Part shown: in pieces, positions 7,226-13,325 of the stretch
Layout of the letters: each line of letters starts with the position of its first letter
Numbering within the stretch: the first letter of the stretch is position 1
Assembly (NCBI GenBank): GCA_902363445.1
Contig: CABJAB010000010.1
Coordinates: 1-21,011 of the forward strand
Length of the DNA stretch: 21,011 bases
From: Lachnospiraceae bacterium
GTDB lineage: Bacteria > Bacillota > Clostridia > Lachnospirales > Lachnospiraceae
Direction: 5' to 3'
The notes under the pieces: model-generated
Database searches by the model: none
What the model was told of the DNA's origin: nothing
Seen by the model: only the letters and a program-made list of their open reading frames with translations
Program-made: the position numbers and the translations under genes

Positions 7226-7231
7226 GAAGAA

Positions 7232-7855
7232 ATGAAAAACAGAATATTACCTATGAACCTGCAGTTATTTGCTGAACCAGGGACCGAACCTCCGGCAGGA
7301 GGACAGCAGCAGAATCAGCCGGCCCAGCCACCAGCAGGCGGACAGGCCCAGACACCGCAGATAGACTACGATAAGATTGCACAGTTAGTAGCGGGGAAGC
7401 AGGCAGCAACCGAGGAATCTGTGATCAAGGGATATCTGAAACAGCAGGGACTTACCAAAGATCAGATGGACCAGGCTATTGCCACTTTCAAGCAGCAACA
7501 GGCGGATAATACACCGGATGTTGGAGCGCTACAGACACAGCTTTCACAGGCCCAGGCAGCGGCCCAGAAGGCCATGATTGATAACGCTGCAATGATGGCG
7601 GCGGTCGGACTTGGGTTAGATGCAAGGACCATCCCATATGTACTTAAAATGGCGGACCTTAGTCAGGCGATGGGACAGGATGGTAAAATTAATGAGGATA
7701 ACCTTAAGAACGCATTGAACAAGGTACTGGAAGATGTGCCCGCTCTGAAACCTGCACCCACAGGACAGGCAGGCTTTGTACAGGTAGGAGCTTCCGGAGG
7801 AGCGGGGCAGCAACAGACAACAGATGACGCCCTGAAAAAGGCGTTTGGACTTTAA
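7232..7855 (+). CDS. Phage capsid scaffolding protein
   Basis: This protein directs capsid assembly and then leaves the procapsid. Its identity rests on its place immediately before the major capsid gene, its composition (Gln-, Ala-, Gly- and Pro-rich, predicted helical, one likely coiled coil at about residues 85-115), its 207-aa length, and the small charged C-terminal end (TTDDALKKAFGL) typical of capsid-docking tails. The N-terminus holds MNLQLFAE (residues 8-15), the motif shared by Firmicutes ribosomal protein L27 and certain phage scaffold/capsid proteins that is cut by the host protease Prp. By analogy the cut would fall between F13 and A14. The start is fixed by AAAGGAGACG upstream. 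Confidence 0.85.
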   Translation: MKNRILPMNLQLFAEPGTEPPAGGQQQNQPAQPPAGGQAQTPQIDYDKIAQLVAGKQAATEESVIKGYLKQQGLTKDQMDQAIATFKQQQADNTPDVGALQTQLSQAQAAAQKAMIDNAAMMAAVGLGLDARTIPYVLKMADLSQAMGQDGKINEDNLKNALNKVLEDVPALKPAPTGQAGFVQVGASGGAGQQQTTDDALKKAFGL

Positions 7856-7874
7856 GAAAGAGAGGAACTAAAAA

Positions 7875-8765
7875 ATGGCAGCATATGATTATGCAACAAC
7901 CTTTACACAACTTCTGCAGCAGAAATATGCAAAGGAGTTATGCTCTGACACACTGGCACAGAGCAATCAGCAGGTGAAGTTTATTAACGCACAGACGATT
8001 AAACTTCCCACCATGACAGTATCCGGTTACAAGGACCATACCAGGACTCCTGGATTCAACACCGGAACGCTGAGCAACAGTTGGATTCCAAAGAAGCTGG
8101 AGCATGATAGAGATATTGAGTTCTGGGTGGATCCGATGGACATCGACGAGACAAACCTTACCTTGTCTGTAGCAAATATCCAGAATGAGTTTGAGACGAC
8201 ACAGGCAATTCCGGAAAAGGATTCCTACAGGTTTTCAAAACTCCATGCTGAGCTTACCACCTATTCCGGTCGGATTAACACGGATGTCATTACGGCCGCG
8301 AACTTCTTAGAGGCATTCGATGAGGAAATGGCTCGTATGGATGAGGCGGGTGTGCCGGAAGAAGGACGTATTCTGTATGTGACTCCTACCATGAATAAAA
8401 TCGTAAAAGAAGCGGATGGGATTCAGCGGGTAATGACGGTAACCAGTCCGTCTACGATTAACCGCAAGGTACACAGCCTGGATGATGTCACAATAAAGAT
8501 GGTGCCGGCGGCCCGCATGAAAACAAAGTATGACTTTACGAATGGCTGTACAGTAGCGGCAGACGCAAAACAGATTAACTGGATCCTGATCCATACATCC
8601 TGTGTGGTATGCCGTGACAAATATAGTTACATTAAGTTGTTTACCCCTGGTACTGATAGCCGGACAGCAGACGGATATCTGTATCAGAACCGTAATTATG
8701 GAGACCTCTTCCTACTTGAGAAAAAGGTCGAAGGTTGTGCAATGAATGTAGAGGCAGGTGCATGA
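7875..8765 (+). CDS. Major capsid protein
   Basis: This is the main shell protein, 296 aa, probably of HK97 fold. The evidence is its position between scaffold and connector genes, its normal length, and its sequence type, which I recognise from Firmicutes phage coat proteins (start MAAYDYATTFTQLL; central DPMDIDETN and IPEKDSYRFSKL; C-terminal SYIKLFTPGTDSRTADGYLY). It has no N-terminal delta-domain protease site and no MNLQLFA motif, so processing seems limited to the scaffold. GAGAGGAAC precedes the ATG. The sequence shows several cysteines (for example CVVC) whose role is unknown. The fold is inferred from context, not proven by a motif. Confidence 0.87.
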   Translation: MAAYDYATTFTQLLQQKYAKELCSDTLAQSNQQVKFINAQTIKLPTMTVSGYKDHTRTPGFNTGTLSNSWIPKKLEHDRDIEFWVDPMDIDETNLTLSVANIQNEFETTQAIPEKDSYRFSKLHAELTTYSGRINTDVITAANFLEAFDEEMARMDEAGVPEEGRILYVTPTMNKIVKEADGIQRVMTVTSPSTINRKVHSLDDVTIKMVPAARMKTKYDFTNGCTVAADAKQINWILIHTSCVVCRDKYSYIKLFTPGTDSRTADGYLYQNRNYGDLFLLEKKVEGCAMNVEAGA

Positions 8766-8766
8766 T

Positions 8767-9042
8767 ATGAGAGCGACAAAAGGCAATCGGGAATATACAA
8801 TCGATGAATCCCAGAAGAAGCATTATCAGGAGGCTGGCTTTGACATCCTGGACGATGACGGGAATGTGATCGTATATGGGCGCGGAAAGACTGTACCCTA
8901 TGACGATCATATGAAAGCGGTGAAGGAGATCGAGCGCCTGCAGGAGCTGTGCGCGGACCTGCAGGTGGAGAAATCCGAATTAGAGAAGGAGCTATCTCTG
9001 AAGGAGGAAAAAAAGCCAGCAGGTAAGAAAGCCGGTGAGTGA
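8767..9042 (+). CDS. Hypothetical head-associated protein with a C-terminal coiled coil
   Basis: This 91-aa protein has a short globular start (MRATKGNREYTIDESQKKHY) followed by GFDILDDDGNVIVYGRGKTV and a long charged coiled coil (about residues 45-80) ending in a Lys/Ala tail. Proteins of this type commonly follow the capsid gene in Firmicutes phages. Decoration or head-completion roles have been suggested for such genes, but I see no proof here. The ATG at 8767 is preferred because AGGCAGG (8752-8758) lies eight bases upstream; the GTG at 8758 overlaps the capsid stop codon and would add only three residues. Confidence 0.75.
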   Translation: MRATKGNREYTIDESQKKHYQEAGFDILDDDGNVIVYGRGKTVPYDDHMKAVKEIERLQELCADLQVEKSELEKELSLKEEKKPAGKKAGE

Positions 9043-9043
9043 T

Positions 9044-9430
9044 ATGGTTTATGAACCATATGCGGATGTTGCCTACTATACGGATGTGTATCAAGGCACC
9101 ATACTACCGGCGGACAATATTAAGCGATATCTAACACAGGCATCCCGCCATATTGATTCCCTGACCTACAACCGTATTGTGGGACAGGGAATTTCCGGCC
9201 TTACCTCTTTCCAGAGGGAGTTGATTCAGGAGGTGTGCTGCCAGCAGGCGGATTTTGAATACCAGAATCGGGAGATTTTTGACATGATCCTGTCCGGATA
9301 CAGTATCAATGGCGTGTCCATGCAGTTCGGAGAGTCCTGGAATGTGACTACCCAGAAGGGCATCCCCATGAGGCGAGACGTGTATGAGCAGCTGAGCCAG
9401 ACCGGTTTATGCTGCCGATTGTTGAGGTGA
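9044..9430 (+). CDS. Head-tail connector (gp6/gp15-like adaptor)
   Basis: This is the adaptor ring that sits under the portal after DNA packaging. The 128-aa helical protein with YPADN-like spacing (TILPADNIKRYLTQASRHID, then FQRELIQEVCCQQADFEY) follows the pattern of the HK97 gp6/SPP1 gp15 connector family: an N-terminal helix pair, a hydrophobic helix, then a short beta part (GYSINGVSMQFG). GGTGA five bases before ATG 9044 decides the start; a GTG at 9035 in the same frame overlaps the previous gene. It is the first of four head-completion genes in the usual siphovirus order. Confidence 0.75.
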   Translation: MVYEPYADVAYYTDVYQGTILPADNIKRYLTQASRHIDSLTYNRIVGQGISGLTSFQRELIQEVCCQQADFEYQNREIFDMILSGYSINGVSMQFGESWNVTTQKGIPMRRDVYEQLSQTGLCCRLLR

Positions 9431-9434
9431 TATC

Positions 9435-9773
9435 ATGAATTATCCATGTTTGGTGCTGGAACAGTTCTGCCAGACAGACATCCATCTGGAGATTACCAGA
9501 GAGGGCCTTAACGAGTATGGAGAGCCCCTGGAATCTGTGGTGTATGATGGAAAATGCAATTATCAGGACAAGGCCCGGACGGTATTGACGGCGGAGAAGA
9601 AGTTGGTGGAGATCACCGGGTCCGCACTGATCCAAGGTGATGCGTGTCCGCAGCTGCCAGTCATATCTGGCGGAGATGCGATAGTGCGTGGCGCAAAGCG
9701 GCGCATTTTGCAGGGCACCAAGGCCCGCAATCCTGATGGCACCGTCAATTTCACCGAGGTGATGCTGATATGA
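9435..9773 (+). CDS. Head closure/stopper-like connector protein
   Basis: The 112-aa, beta-rich protein is the second connector gene after the capsid, the slot usually held by the stopper (SPP1 gp16/HK97 gp7-like) that closes the DNA channel. The sequence shows alternating hydrophobic strands (IHLEITREGLNEYGEP; KLVEITGSALIQGD; AIVRGAKRRILQG) and ends NPDGTVNFTEVMLI, typical of minor head-tail joining proteins in Firmicutes prophages. GAGGTGATATC precedes the ATG and the gene overlaps the next by four bases. The assignment comes mostly from order and size. Confidence 0.65.
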   Translation: MNYPCLVLEQFCQTDIHLEITREGLNEYGEPLESVVYDGKCNYQDKARTVLTAEKKLVEITGSALIQGDACPQLPVISGGDAIVRGAKRRILQGTKARNPDGTVNFTEVMLI

Positions 9774-10153
9774 TTAAGGTTAATTCAAAAGTCAAACTCA
9801 ACATGCCAAAAATCCGACAGTTGACTAAAGCCCAGGTGACAGCCCTGGAACAGACGGCAGAGGCGTTACATACAGAGGTTGTGCAGTCCCAGGTGGTTCC
9901 AAGGGACACCGGAAACCTACAAAATGAAGCATTTTTTGTGGATGACAGCCAGTCGGCGTCAGGGAAGGTCGCGCTGGTGCACAGCGCGCCATATGCTCGG
10001 CGTTTATATTTTCACCCTGAATATGATTTCAGGACAGACGAAAATCCGAATGCTAAGGGCAAATGGTTTGAAGATTGGGAGCCGGGTGGGAAAAAGTCTG
10101 ATTTTGCGATTGATGCTTATAAAAAGAACTACAGGAGGTTGACCGGAGTATGA
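9770..10153 (+). CDS. Minor capsid/tail completion protein (Minor_capsid_2-like)
   Basis: The 127-aa protein resembles the Minor_capsid_2/HK97 gp10-like group: a helical N-terminus (KIRQLTKAQVTALEQTAEAL), then VVPRDTGNLQNEAFFVDD, where the P-x-DTG-x-L element is a hallmark, and YARRLYFHPEYDF followed by a tryptophan-bearing C-terminus (KWFEDWEPGGK). These proteins occupy the head-tail interface or complete the tail top. GAGGTGATGCTGAT lies just upstream, and the start overlaps the preceding stop (ATGA), as does its end with the next gene, indicating translational coupling. Confidence 0.8.
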   Translation: MIKVNSKVKLNMPKIRQLTKAQVTALEQTAEALHTEVVQSQVVPRDTGNLQNEAFFVDDSQSASGKVALVHSAPYARRLYFHPEYDFRTDENPNAKGKWFEDWEPGGKKSDFAIDAYKKNYRRLTGV

Positions 10154-10554
10154 CACTGGCAGATATAAGAGACTACATTGCATCCCTAAAGCTGGGTGAA
10201 CATGTATACATGGGCAAACTTCCTGACAAAGAGTGGCGGTCCATCGGTGTATATAACAGCAAACATCAGTACGCTTATCGAACTGCTATCGGAGGGCCGT
10301 CTTTGGAATCCTACGGCACGAAATACGTGACTTTATTGGTCCATTGGAACAAATCTCCAAGGGATACAGAAAAAGCCGCCGTAGCCTTATTTGAAGCCCT
10401 CAGACGGGTCAATAATGTAACTATAAATGATCAGGTAATTAAATTTATTCAGCCGCTGTATGATATTCAGGATGTCGGAACGGATGATTCCGGTATCTAT
10501 GAAATGGTCATTGAAGTGGCTGTTATTTACGAAAAGAAAGGAAAAGGTGAATAG
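10150..10554 (+). CDS. Tail terminator-like protein (Minor_capsid_3-like)
   Basis: The 134-aa protein fills the last connector slot before the tail tube gene, where the tail terminator ring protein is normally encoded. The composition matches that small alpha/beta fold: an N-terminal helix (TLADIRDYIASL), a central strand pair (KYVTLLVHWNKSPRDTEKAA) and a closing strand (IYEMVIEVAVIYEKKG). The sequence resembles the Minor_capsid_3 group of Firmicutes prophage proteins. An AGGAGG site sits ten to fifteen bases upstream inside the previous gene. Confidence 0.72.
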   Translation: MTLADIRDYIASLKLGEHVYMGKLPDKEWRSIGVYNSKHQYAYRTAIGGPSLESYGTKYVTLLVHWNKSPRDTEKAAVALFEALRRVNNVTINDQVIKFIQPLYDIQDVGTDDSGIYEMVIEVAVIYEKKGKGE

Positions 10555-10556
10555 GT

Positions 10557-11009
10557 ATGCCAGCTAAAACAGGTGTGTATCCTTGTTATGAAAATCAATT
10601 CCAGATCGATACTGCATCGAGTGGAGCAACTGCAGTTATGAAGACGATCGCTGATTGCGAATCGTTCAGCGTCAGCTTTGACAACGGAGTAGAAGAGTGG
10701 ACGCCTTTTGATACTCAGGGATGGACCCGCAGATTATTGACTGCAAAATCCGTTACGATTACCGTTACCGCAAAAAGAAATGTTGGTGATCCTGGAAACG
10801 ACGCAGTAGCTGGTCTGGCATGGGCCAATGGACGCGATGCTGAAAAGGATGCACAATGGACATTCCCAGATGGGACAATTGTAAAGTTTGCTGGGGCTGT
10901 TATCAATGTAACTAATGTCGGGGCCGGAGACTCGACGGCAGTCGCCCCTTTAGAGTTTGATATTATGTCAAACGGAAAACCGGAAATCACATTACCGAGT
11001 GAAGGATGA
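10557..11009 (+). CDS. Major tail tube protein
   Basis: This is the repeating subunit of the tail tube. The 150-aa, beta-rich protein shows the expected features: an N-terminal YENQFQIDT segment, an acidic ESFSVSFDNGVEEWTPFD loop, a strand SVTITVTAKRNVGDPGND, and a C-terminal half with AVAGLAW and PLEFDIMSNGKPEIT. Its place right before the chaperone pair and tape measure gene is the standard order for siphoviruses and supports the call. The ATG follows a GGTGAATAGGT stretch two bases after the previous stop. Confidence 0.88.
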   Translation: MPAKTGVYPCYENQFQIDTASSGATAVMKTIADCESFSVSFDNGVEEWTPFDTQGWTRRLLTAKSVTITVTAKRNVGDPGNDAVAGLAWANGRDAEKDAQWTFPDGTIVKFAGAVINVTNVGAGDSTAVAPLEFDIMSNGKPEITLPSEG

Positions 11010-11023
11010 GGAGGAAATAGACG

Positions 11024-11335
11024 ATGGCAAAAATGATAGATATAACAGAAAAGCTGAATTTTACAGAGGCTCCAAAATTAAAGATAAGGAATATTGAGGT
11101 CACAGTGAACGATGATGCTACTACGATGCTAAAGATCATGCAGACATTGGGGAATGGGGAGAACATTTCCCCGTCTGATATTGCGTCTATGTATGCTTTG
11201 ATCATTCCTGAAACCGATAGAAAAAAACTGGATAAATTAAAATTGAACTTTGGTGATTTCCAAACGGTAGTGAAGGCGGCTATTTCACTTGCAACAGGTA
11301 CGGATATGGACGAGGTAGAAGAAAAAGAGCAGTGA
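11024..11335 (+). CDS. Tail assembly chaperone (gpG-like)
   Basis: This 103-aa acidic protein lies between tube and tape measure genes, the place of lambda gpG-type chaperones that coat the tape measure during tail assembly. It carries alternating strand and helix segments (PKLKIRNIEVTVNDDATTML; DIASMYALIIPETDRKKLDK) and ends in a very acidic EVEEKEQ tail just after an A-run. The stop lies inside the next ORF, which has no good start of its own, so a fraction of ribosomes probably shift frame to make a longer gpGT-like product. AGGAGG precedes the ATG. Confidence 0.82.
   Translation: MAKMIDITEKLNFTEAPKLKIRNIEVTVNDDATTMLKIMQTLGNGENISPSDIASMYALIIPETDRKKLDKLKLNFGDFQTVVKAAISLATGTDMDEVEEKEQ
11318..11335 (+). 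other. Probable programmed +1/-2 frameshift site
   Basis: The zero frame reads GAA GAA AAA GAG CAG TGA. The downstream chaperone frame is offset by +1 and is open from 11319. A -2 slip of AAA at 11324-11326 onto AAA at 11322-11324 would continue as KSSDPYYDLFEDFDL; a +1 slip anywhere before the stop would give the same frame. No classic -1 heptamer is present. Confidence 0.6.
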
Positions 11336-11675
11336 CCCGTACTATGATTTATTCGAGGATTTTGACTTGATAATCTCCTCGTTATTGTCACAGTACGGGA
11401 TACGAGTATATTCTTCTGAATTTCAAAGTATGCAATGGAAAGAATTCATTGCGCTTTTGTCAGGTCTTGGGCCAGATACGCCTTTAGGAAGGATCGTACA
11501 GATCCGGTCGGAGGAAGATAAGGACATCTTAAAAGGATTCACAAGGGGTCAGCATCAGATAAGAAACGCGTGGAGGAGCCGAAAGGCGAAGAAGATCCAG
11601 CCTGAAGATATGAACCAATTTTTGGAATCCATGAAACAGGTCTTTATTAAGATGGCGGGAGGTGTGAATAATTGA
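11325..11675 (+). CDS. Tail assembly chaperone extension (gpT-like)
   Basis: This is the T part of the predicted gpGT fusion: from the slip site it reads KSSDPYYDLFEDFDL, then SSLLSQYGIRVYSSEFQSM and the conserved core WKEFIALLSGLGPDTPLG followed by RIVQIRSEEDKDILK. That sequence type is encoded just before the tape measure gene in many Firmicutes siphoviruses. The only usable internal start is a TTG at 11367 with GAGG nine bases upstream, and it would omit the DPYYDLFEDFD segment. The basic C-terminal half (RNAWRSRKAKKI) fits binding to the tape measure or tube protein. The gene ends three bases into the next ORF. Confidence 0.75.
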   Translation, partial: KSSDPYYDLFEDFDLIISSLLSQYGIRVYSSEFQSMQWKEFIALLSGLGPDTPLGRIVQIRSEEDKDILKGFTRGQHQIRNAWRSRKAKKIQPEDMNQFLESMKQVFIKMAGGVNN

Positions 11676-11820
11676 AAAATTAAAAGTAAAATGCCCATAC
11701 TGTGGGCATGAACAGAAAGTACAGTATACCCCGGATGCAAGATGCCGGGGTCTTTTTATCAAGTGTCAGGCAAGGCACTGTAAAAAAGAGTTTGAAATTA
11801 AGATTAACCAGGACAAGTAG
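11671..11820 (+). CDS. Zinc-ribbon mini-protein with a non-canonical start
   Basis: The frame reads 49 residues with a clear metal-binding pattern: CPYCGH (C8, C11, H13), then C25, C32 and C37 within DARCRGLF, IKCQARHC and KKEFEIKI. It contains no ATG, GTG or TTG codon, and an in-frame TGA lies just upstream at 11665. Translation would have to start at ATT 11671 (or ATA 11668), which follows a good ribosome site (GGGAGGTG, 11658-11665) and overlaps the chaperone stop, so coupled re-initiation is likely. Small proteins with such Cys spacing sit before the tape measure gene in related phages as I recall. It is too short for most gene callers. Role unknown. Confidence 0.55.
   Translation: MEKLKVKCPYCGHEQKVQYTPDARCRGLFIKCQARHCKKEFEIKINQDK
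11728..11757 (+). terminator. Terminator-like hairpin before the tape measure gene
   Basis: ACCCCGG (11728-11734) and CCGGGGT (11745-11751) form a perfect seven-base stem with a ten-base loop, followed by TCTTTTT (11751-11757). It has the shape of an intrinsic terminator but lies inside the zinc-ribbon frame, so it may act as an attenuator when translation is low. A second perfect inverted repeat, ATGCCCA/TGGGCAT, is just upstream (11691-11709). Confidence 0.5.
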
Positions 11821-11861
11821 TGCTATATGCCGATGTCCTCTTATAGAGGAAGGTGGTATAA

Positions 11862-12425
11862 ATGGCAGCTACAAGTGTCGGTCAGATTGGGCTGGATCTG
11901 ATAGTCAATCAGGCAGGATTTAAAAAGGCTATGTCTGGTATACAGAACATAGCATCAAGCGCAGGCCAGAAACTGACTGGACTTTTCAAGGGCACCAGCC
12001 GGTCCGTTCAGAGTGAAGCTGCTTCGATGGCTAAAAAAGTCGGAGGGCTTCTAGCCGGCGCTTTTGCCGTTAAAAAAATAGCGGGTTTTGGAAAAGCCTG
12101 TATTGATCTTGGCAGTGACCTGGCTGAAGTACAGAACGTTGTGGATGTGACATTTCCGTCTATGACATCACAAGTGGATCAGTTTGCAAAATCCGCGGCT
12201 TCCAGCTTTGGCTTGTCAGAAACGATGGCCAAAAAGTTTACAGGTACCTTCGGGGCAATGGCAAAGGCATTCGGCTTTTCGGAGTCTGCAGCTTATGACA
12301 TGAGCACGTCTTTGACTGGACTGGCGGGGGATGTGGCATCCTTTTACAATATAAGCCAGGACGAGGCATACACAAAACTGAAATCCGTGTTTACAGGTGA
12401 GACGGAAACACTGAAAGACTTGGGT
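11862..12425 (+). CDS. Tape measure protein, exon 1 (residues 1-188)
   Basis: This is the N-terminal part of the tail-length ruler, which spans the tail tube and is ejected with DNA. It opens with AATSVGQIGLDLIVNQAGFK, the typical start of Firmicutes tape measures, and reaches ETETLKDLG, a well conserved tape-measure motif. The frame then meets TAA at 12426, which is the first codon of a group I intron; removing 900 nt joins GGT to ATT GTA ATG and restores DLG-IVMTQNAL. The spliced protein is 923 aa. AGAGGAAGGTGG precedes the ATG, and TCCTCT (11836-11841) can pair with AGAGGA (11845-11850), partly hiding it. Exon 1 alone would give only a 188-aa fragment. Confidence 0.88.
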
Positions 12426-12590
12426 TAATATTAGCTCCCTCATACAGTGATGTATGTTGAATAACATGGTGAACGAAGAAATCTTCGGTGTGTTGCTTAA
12501 AAGGCAATGCTAACGGTAAAAACCTAAAATTATTTAAAAACTTGTGGTTATGACGCAACTGTGATACAATATTTACAGGAGGTGATTTCC

Positions 12591-13133
12591 ATGAGTGAAG
12601 AAATTTGGAAAGATATTAAAGACTATGAAGGTCTATATCAAGTAAGCAACAGAGGAAATGTAAAAAGCCTTGAAAGAAGATGTAGGACTAAATGGCATAC
12701 AAGGCGTGTACCAGAAAAAATATATTCTCCTGCGCTTGATACATATGGCTATCCTATAGTTTCATTGCATAAAGATGGTAATAAGAAAACATTTACAATT
12801 CACAAATTGGTTGCAAATGCTTTTCTTGCAAAACCGGAAGGATGTAATTCAATTAACCACATTGACGAAAATAAGCAAAATAATTGTGTTGAAAATTTGG
12901 AATGGTGTACACTGCAAGAAAATAACGCATATGGGACAAGAGTTGAACGTTTAACAAAAACACAGCAACGTCCAGTTTTGCAATGTGATTTAGAAGGAAA
13001 TGTGATTAAAGAATGGGCAGGAATGAATCTCCTTTCAAGAGAAACAGGATACGATCAGGGTTTAATATCTAAAGTATGCAACGGCGTTTATAGGCATCGC
13101 ACAGCATACGGGTACAAATGGAAATTTAAATAA
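12591..13133 (+). CDS. Intron-encoded HNH homing endonuclease (NUMOD4-HNH-NUMOD1)
   Basis: This enzyme cuts intron-less tape measure genes so that the intron spreads. Domains in order: NUMOD4 (EEIWKDIKDYEGLYQVSNRG, residues 3-22), the HNH nuclease (IHKLVANAFLAKPEG, H71; INHIDENKQNN, N89-H90; ENLEWCTLQENNAYG, N102 and N111), and a C-terminal NUMOD1-type DNA-binding region (VLQCDLEGNVIKEWAG, LISKVCNGVYRHRTAYGYKW). All catalytic positions seem present. The 180-aa start at ATG 12591 is decided by AGGAGGTGATTTCC; an upstream GTG at 12561 lacks such a site. The gene is more AT-rich than its neighbours, consistent with independent origin. Confidence 0.93.
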   Translation: MSEEIWKDIKDYEGLYQVSNRGNVKSLERRCRTKWHTRRVPEKIYSPALDTYGYPIVSLHKDGNKKTFTIHKLVANAFLAKPEGCNSINHIDENKQNNCVENLEWCTLQENNAYGTRVERLTKTQQRPVLQCDLEGNVIKEWAGMNLLSRETGYDQGLISKVCNGVYRHRTAYGYKWKFK

Positions 13134-13158
13134 TCATGGCAATACCGTGCTAAGCATC

Positions 13159-13188
13159 AAAGAGTCTCTTAACAGAGTCTCTTTTTTT
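13159..13188 (+). terminator. Terminator-like hairpin inside the intron
   Basis: AAAGAG-T-CTCT (13159-13169) pairs with AGAG-T-CTCTTT (13174-13184) around TAAC with one T-T mismatch, and seven Ts cover 13182-13188. It lies 26 bases after the endonuclease stop and before the 3' half of the ribozyme core. It looks like an intrinsic terminator, but it could instead be a peripheral intron helix; CATC/GATG extends it outside the T-run. Confidence 0.55.
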
Positions 13189-13325
13189 GATGAAAGTGTA
13201 ACGACTATTCCGAGAGGAAGTAGGTTTAAGGTGAAATTCCTTATTCCGAAGTGCCATGCACCCTAAACAGGGTGAAGAGATAGTCTACTCCCCTATTAAA
13301 TATCGGGAAACCGAGGGTATAAAGG

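Larger units (their letters stand above)
12426..13325 (+). ncRNA. Self-splicing group I intron in the tape measure gene
   Basis: The element interrupts a conserved tape-measure motif and its removal restores the frame. At the 5' site the exon end GGGT (12422-12425) can pair with GCTC (12434-12437), giving the U-G pair of P1. A P7 candidate is perfect: GACTAT (13203-13208) with ATAGTC (13280-13285), within the typical 3' core sequence GAAGAGATAGTC. CACCCT/AGGGTG (13259-13274) and a P9-like TCGG-GAAA-CCGA hairpin (13313 region) follow, and the intron ends in G (13325). The 5' core contains GCTAACGGTAAAAACC. An HNH endonuclease lies in a peripheral loop. Subgroup not determined. Confidence 0.87.

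Noticed and set aside
7253..7276. Ribosomal protein L27 fragment
   Set aside because: Only the short N-terminal processing motif is shared; the rest of the protein is a scaffold-type sequence.
11321..11327. Classic -1 slippery heptamer in GAAAAAG
   Set aside because: It lacks the X-XXY-YYZ pattern in the zero frame, and the downstream frame is +1/-2, not -1.
12426..12428. Tape measure gene as a pseudogene broken by a TAA stop
   Set aside because: The stop is the first intron codon; exon junction, ribozyme core helices and an intact homing endonuclease explain it without mutation.
12542..12570. Promoter-like TTGTGG, 17 bases, TGaTACAAT before the homing endonuclease
   Set aside because: The start of transcription would fall within the ribosome site, leaving almost no leader, and the bases are probably part of the ribozyme core.
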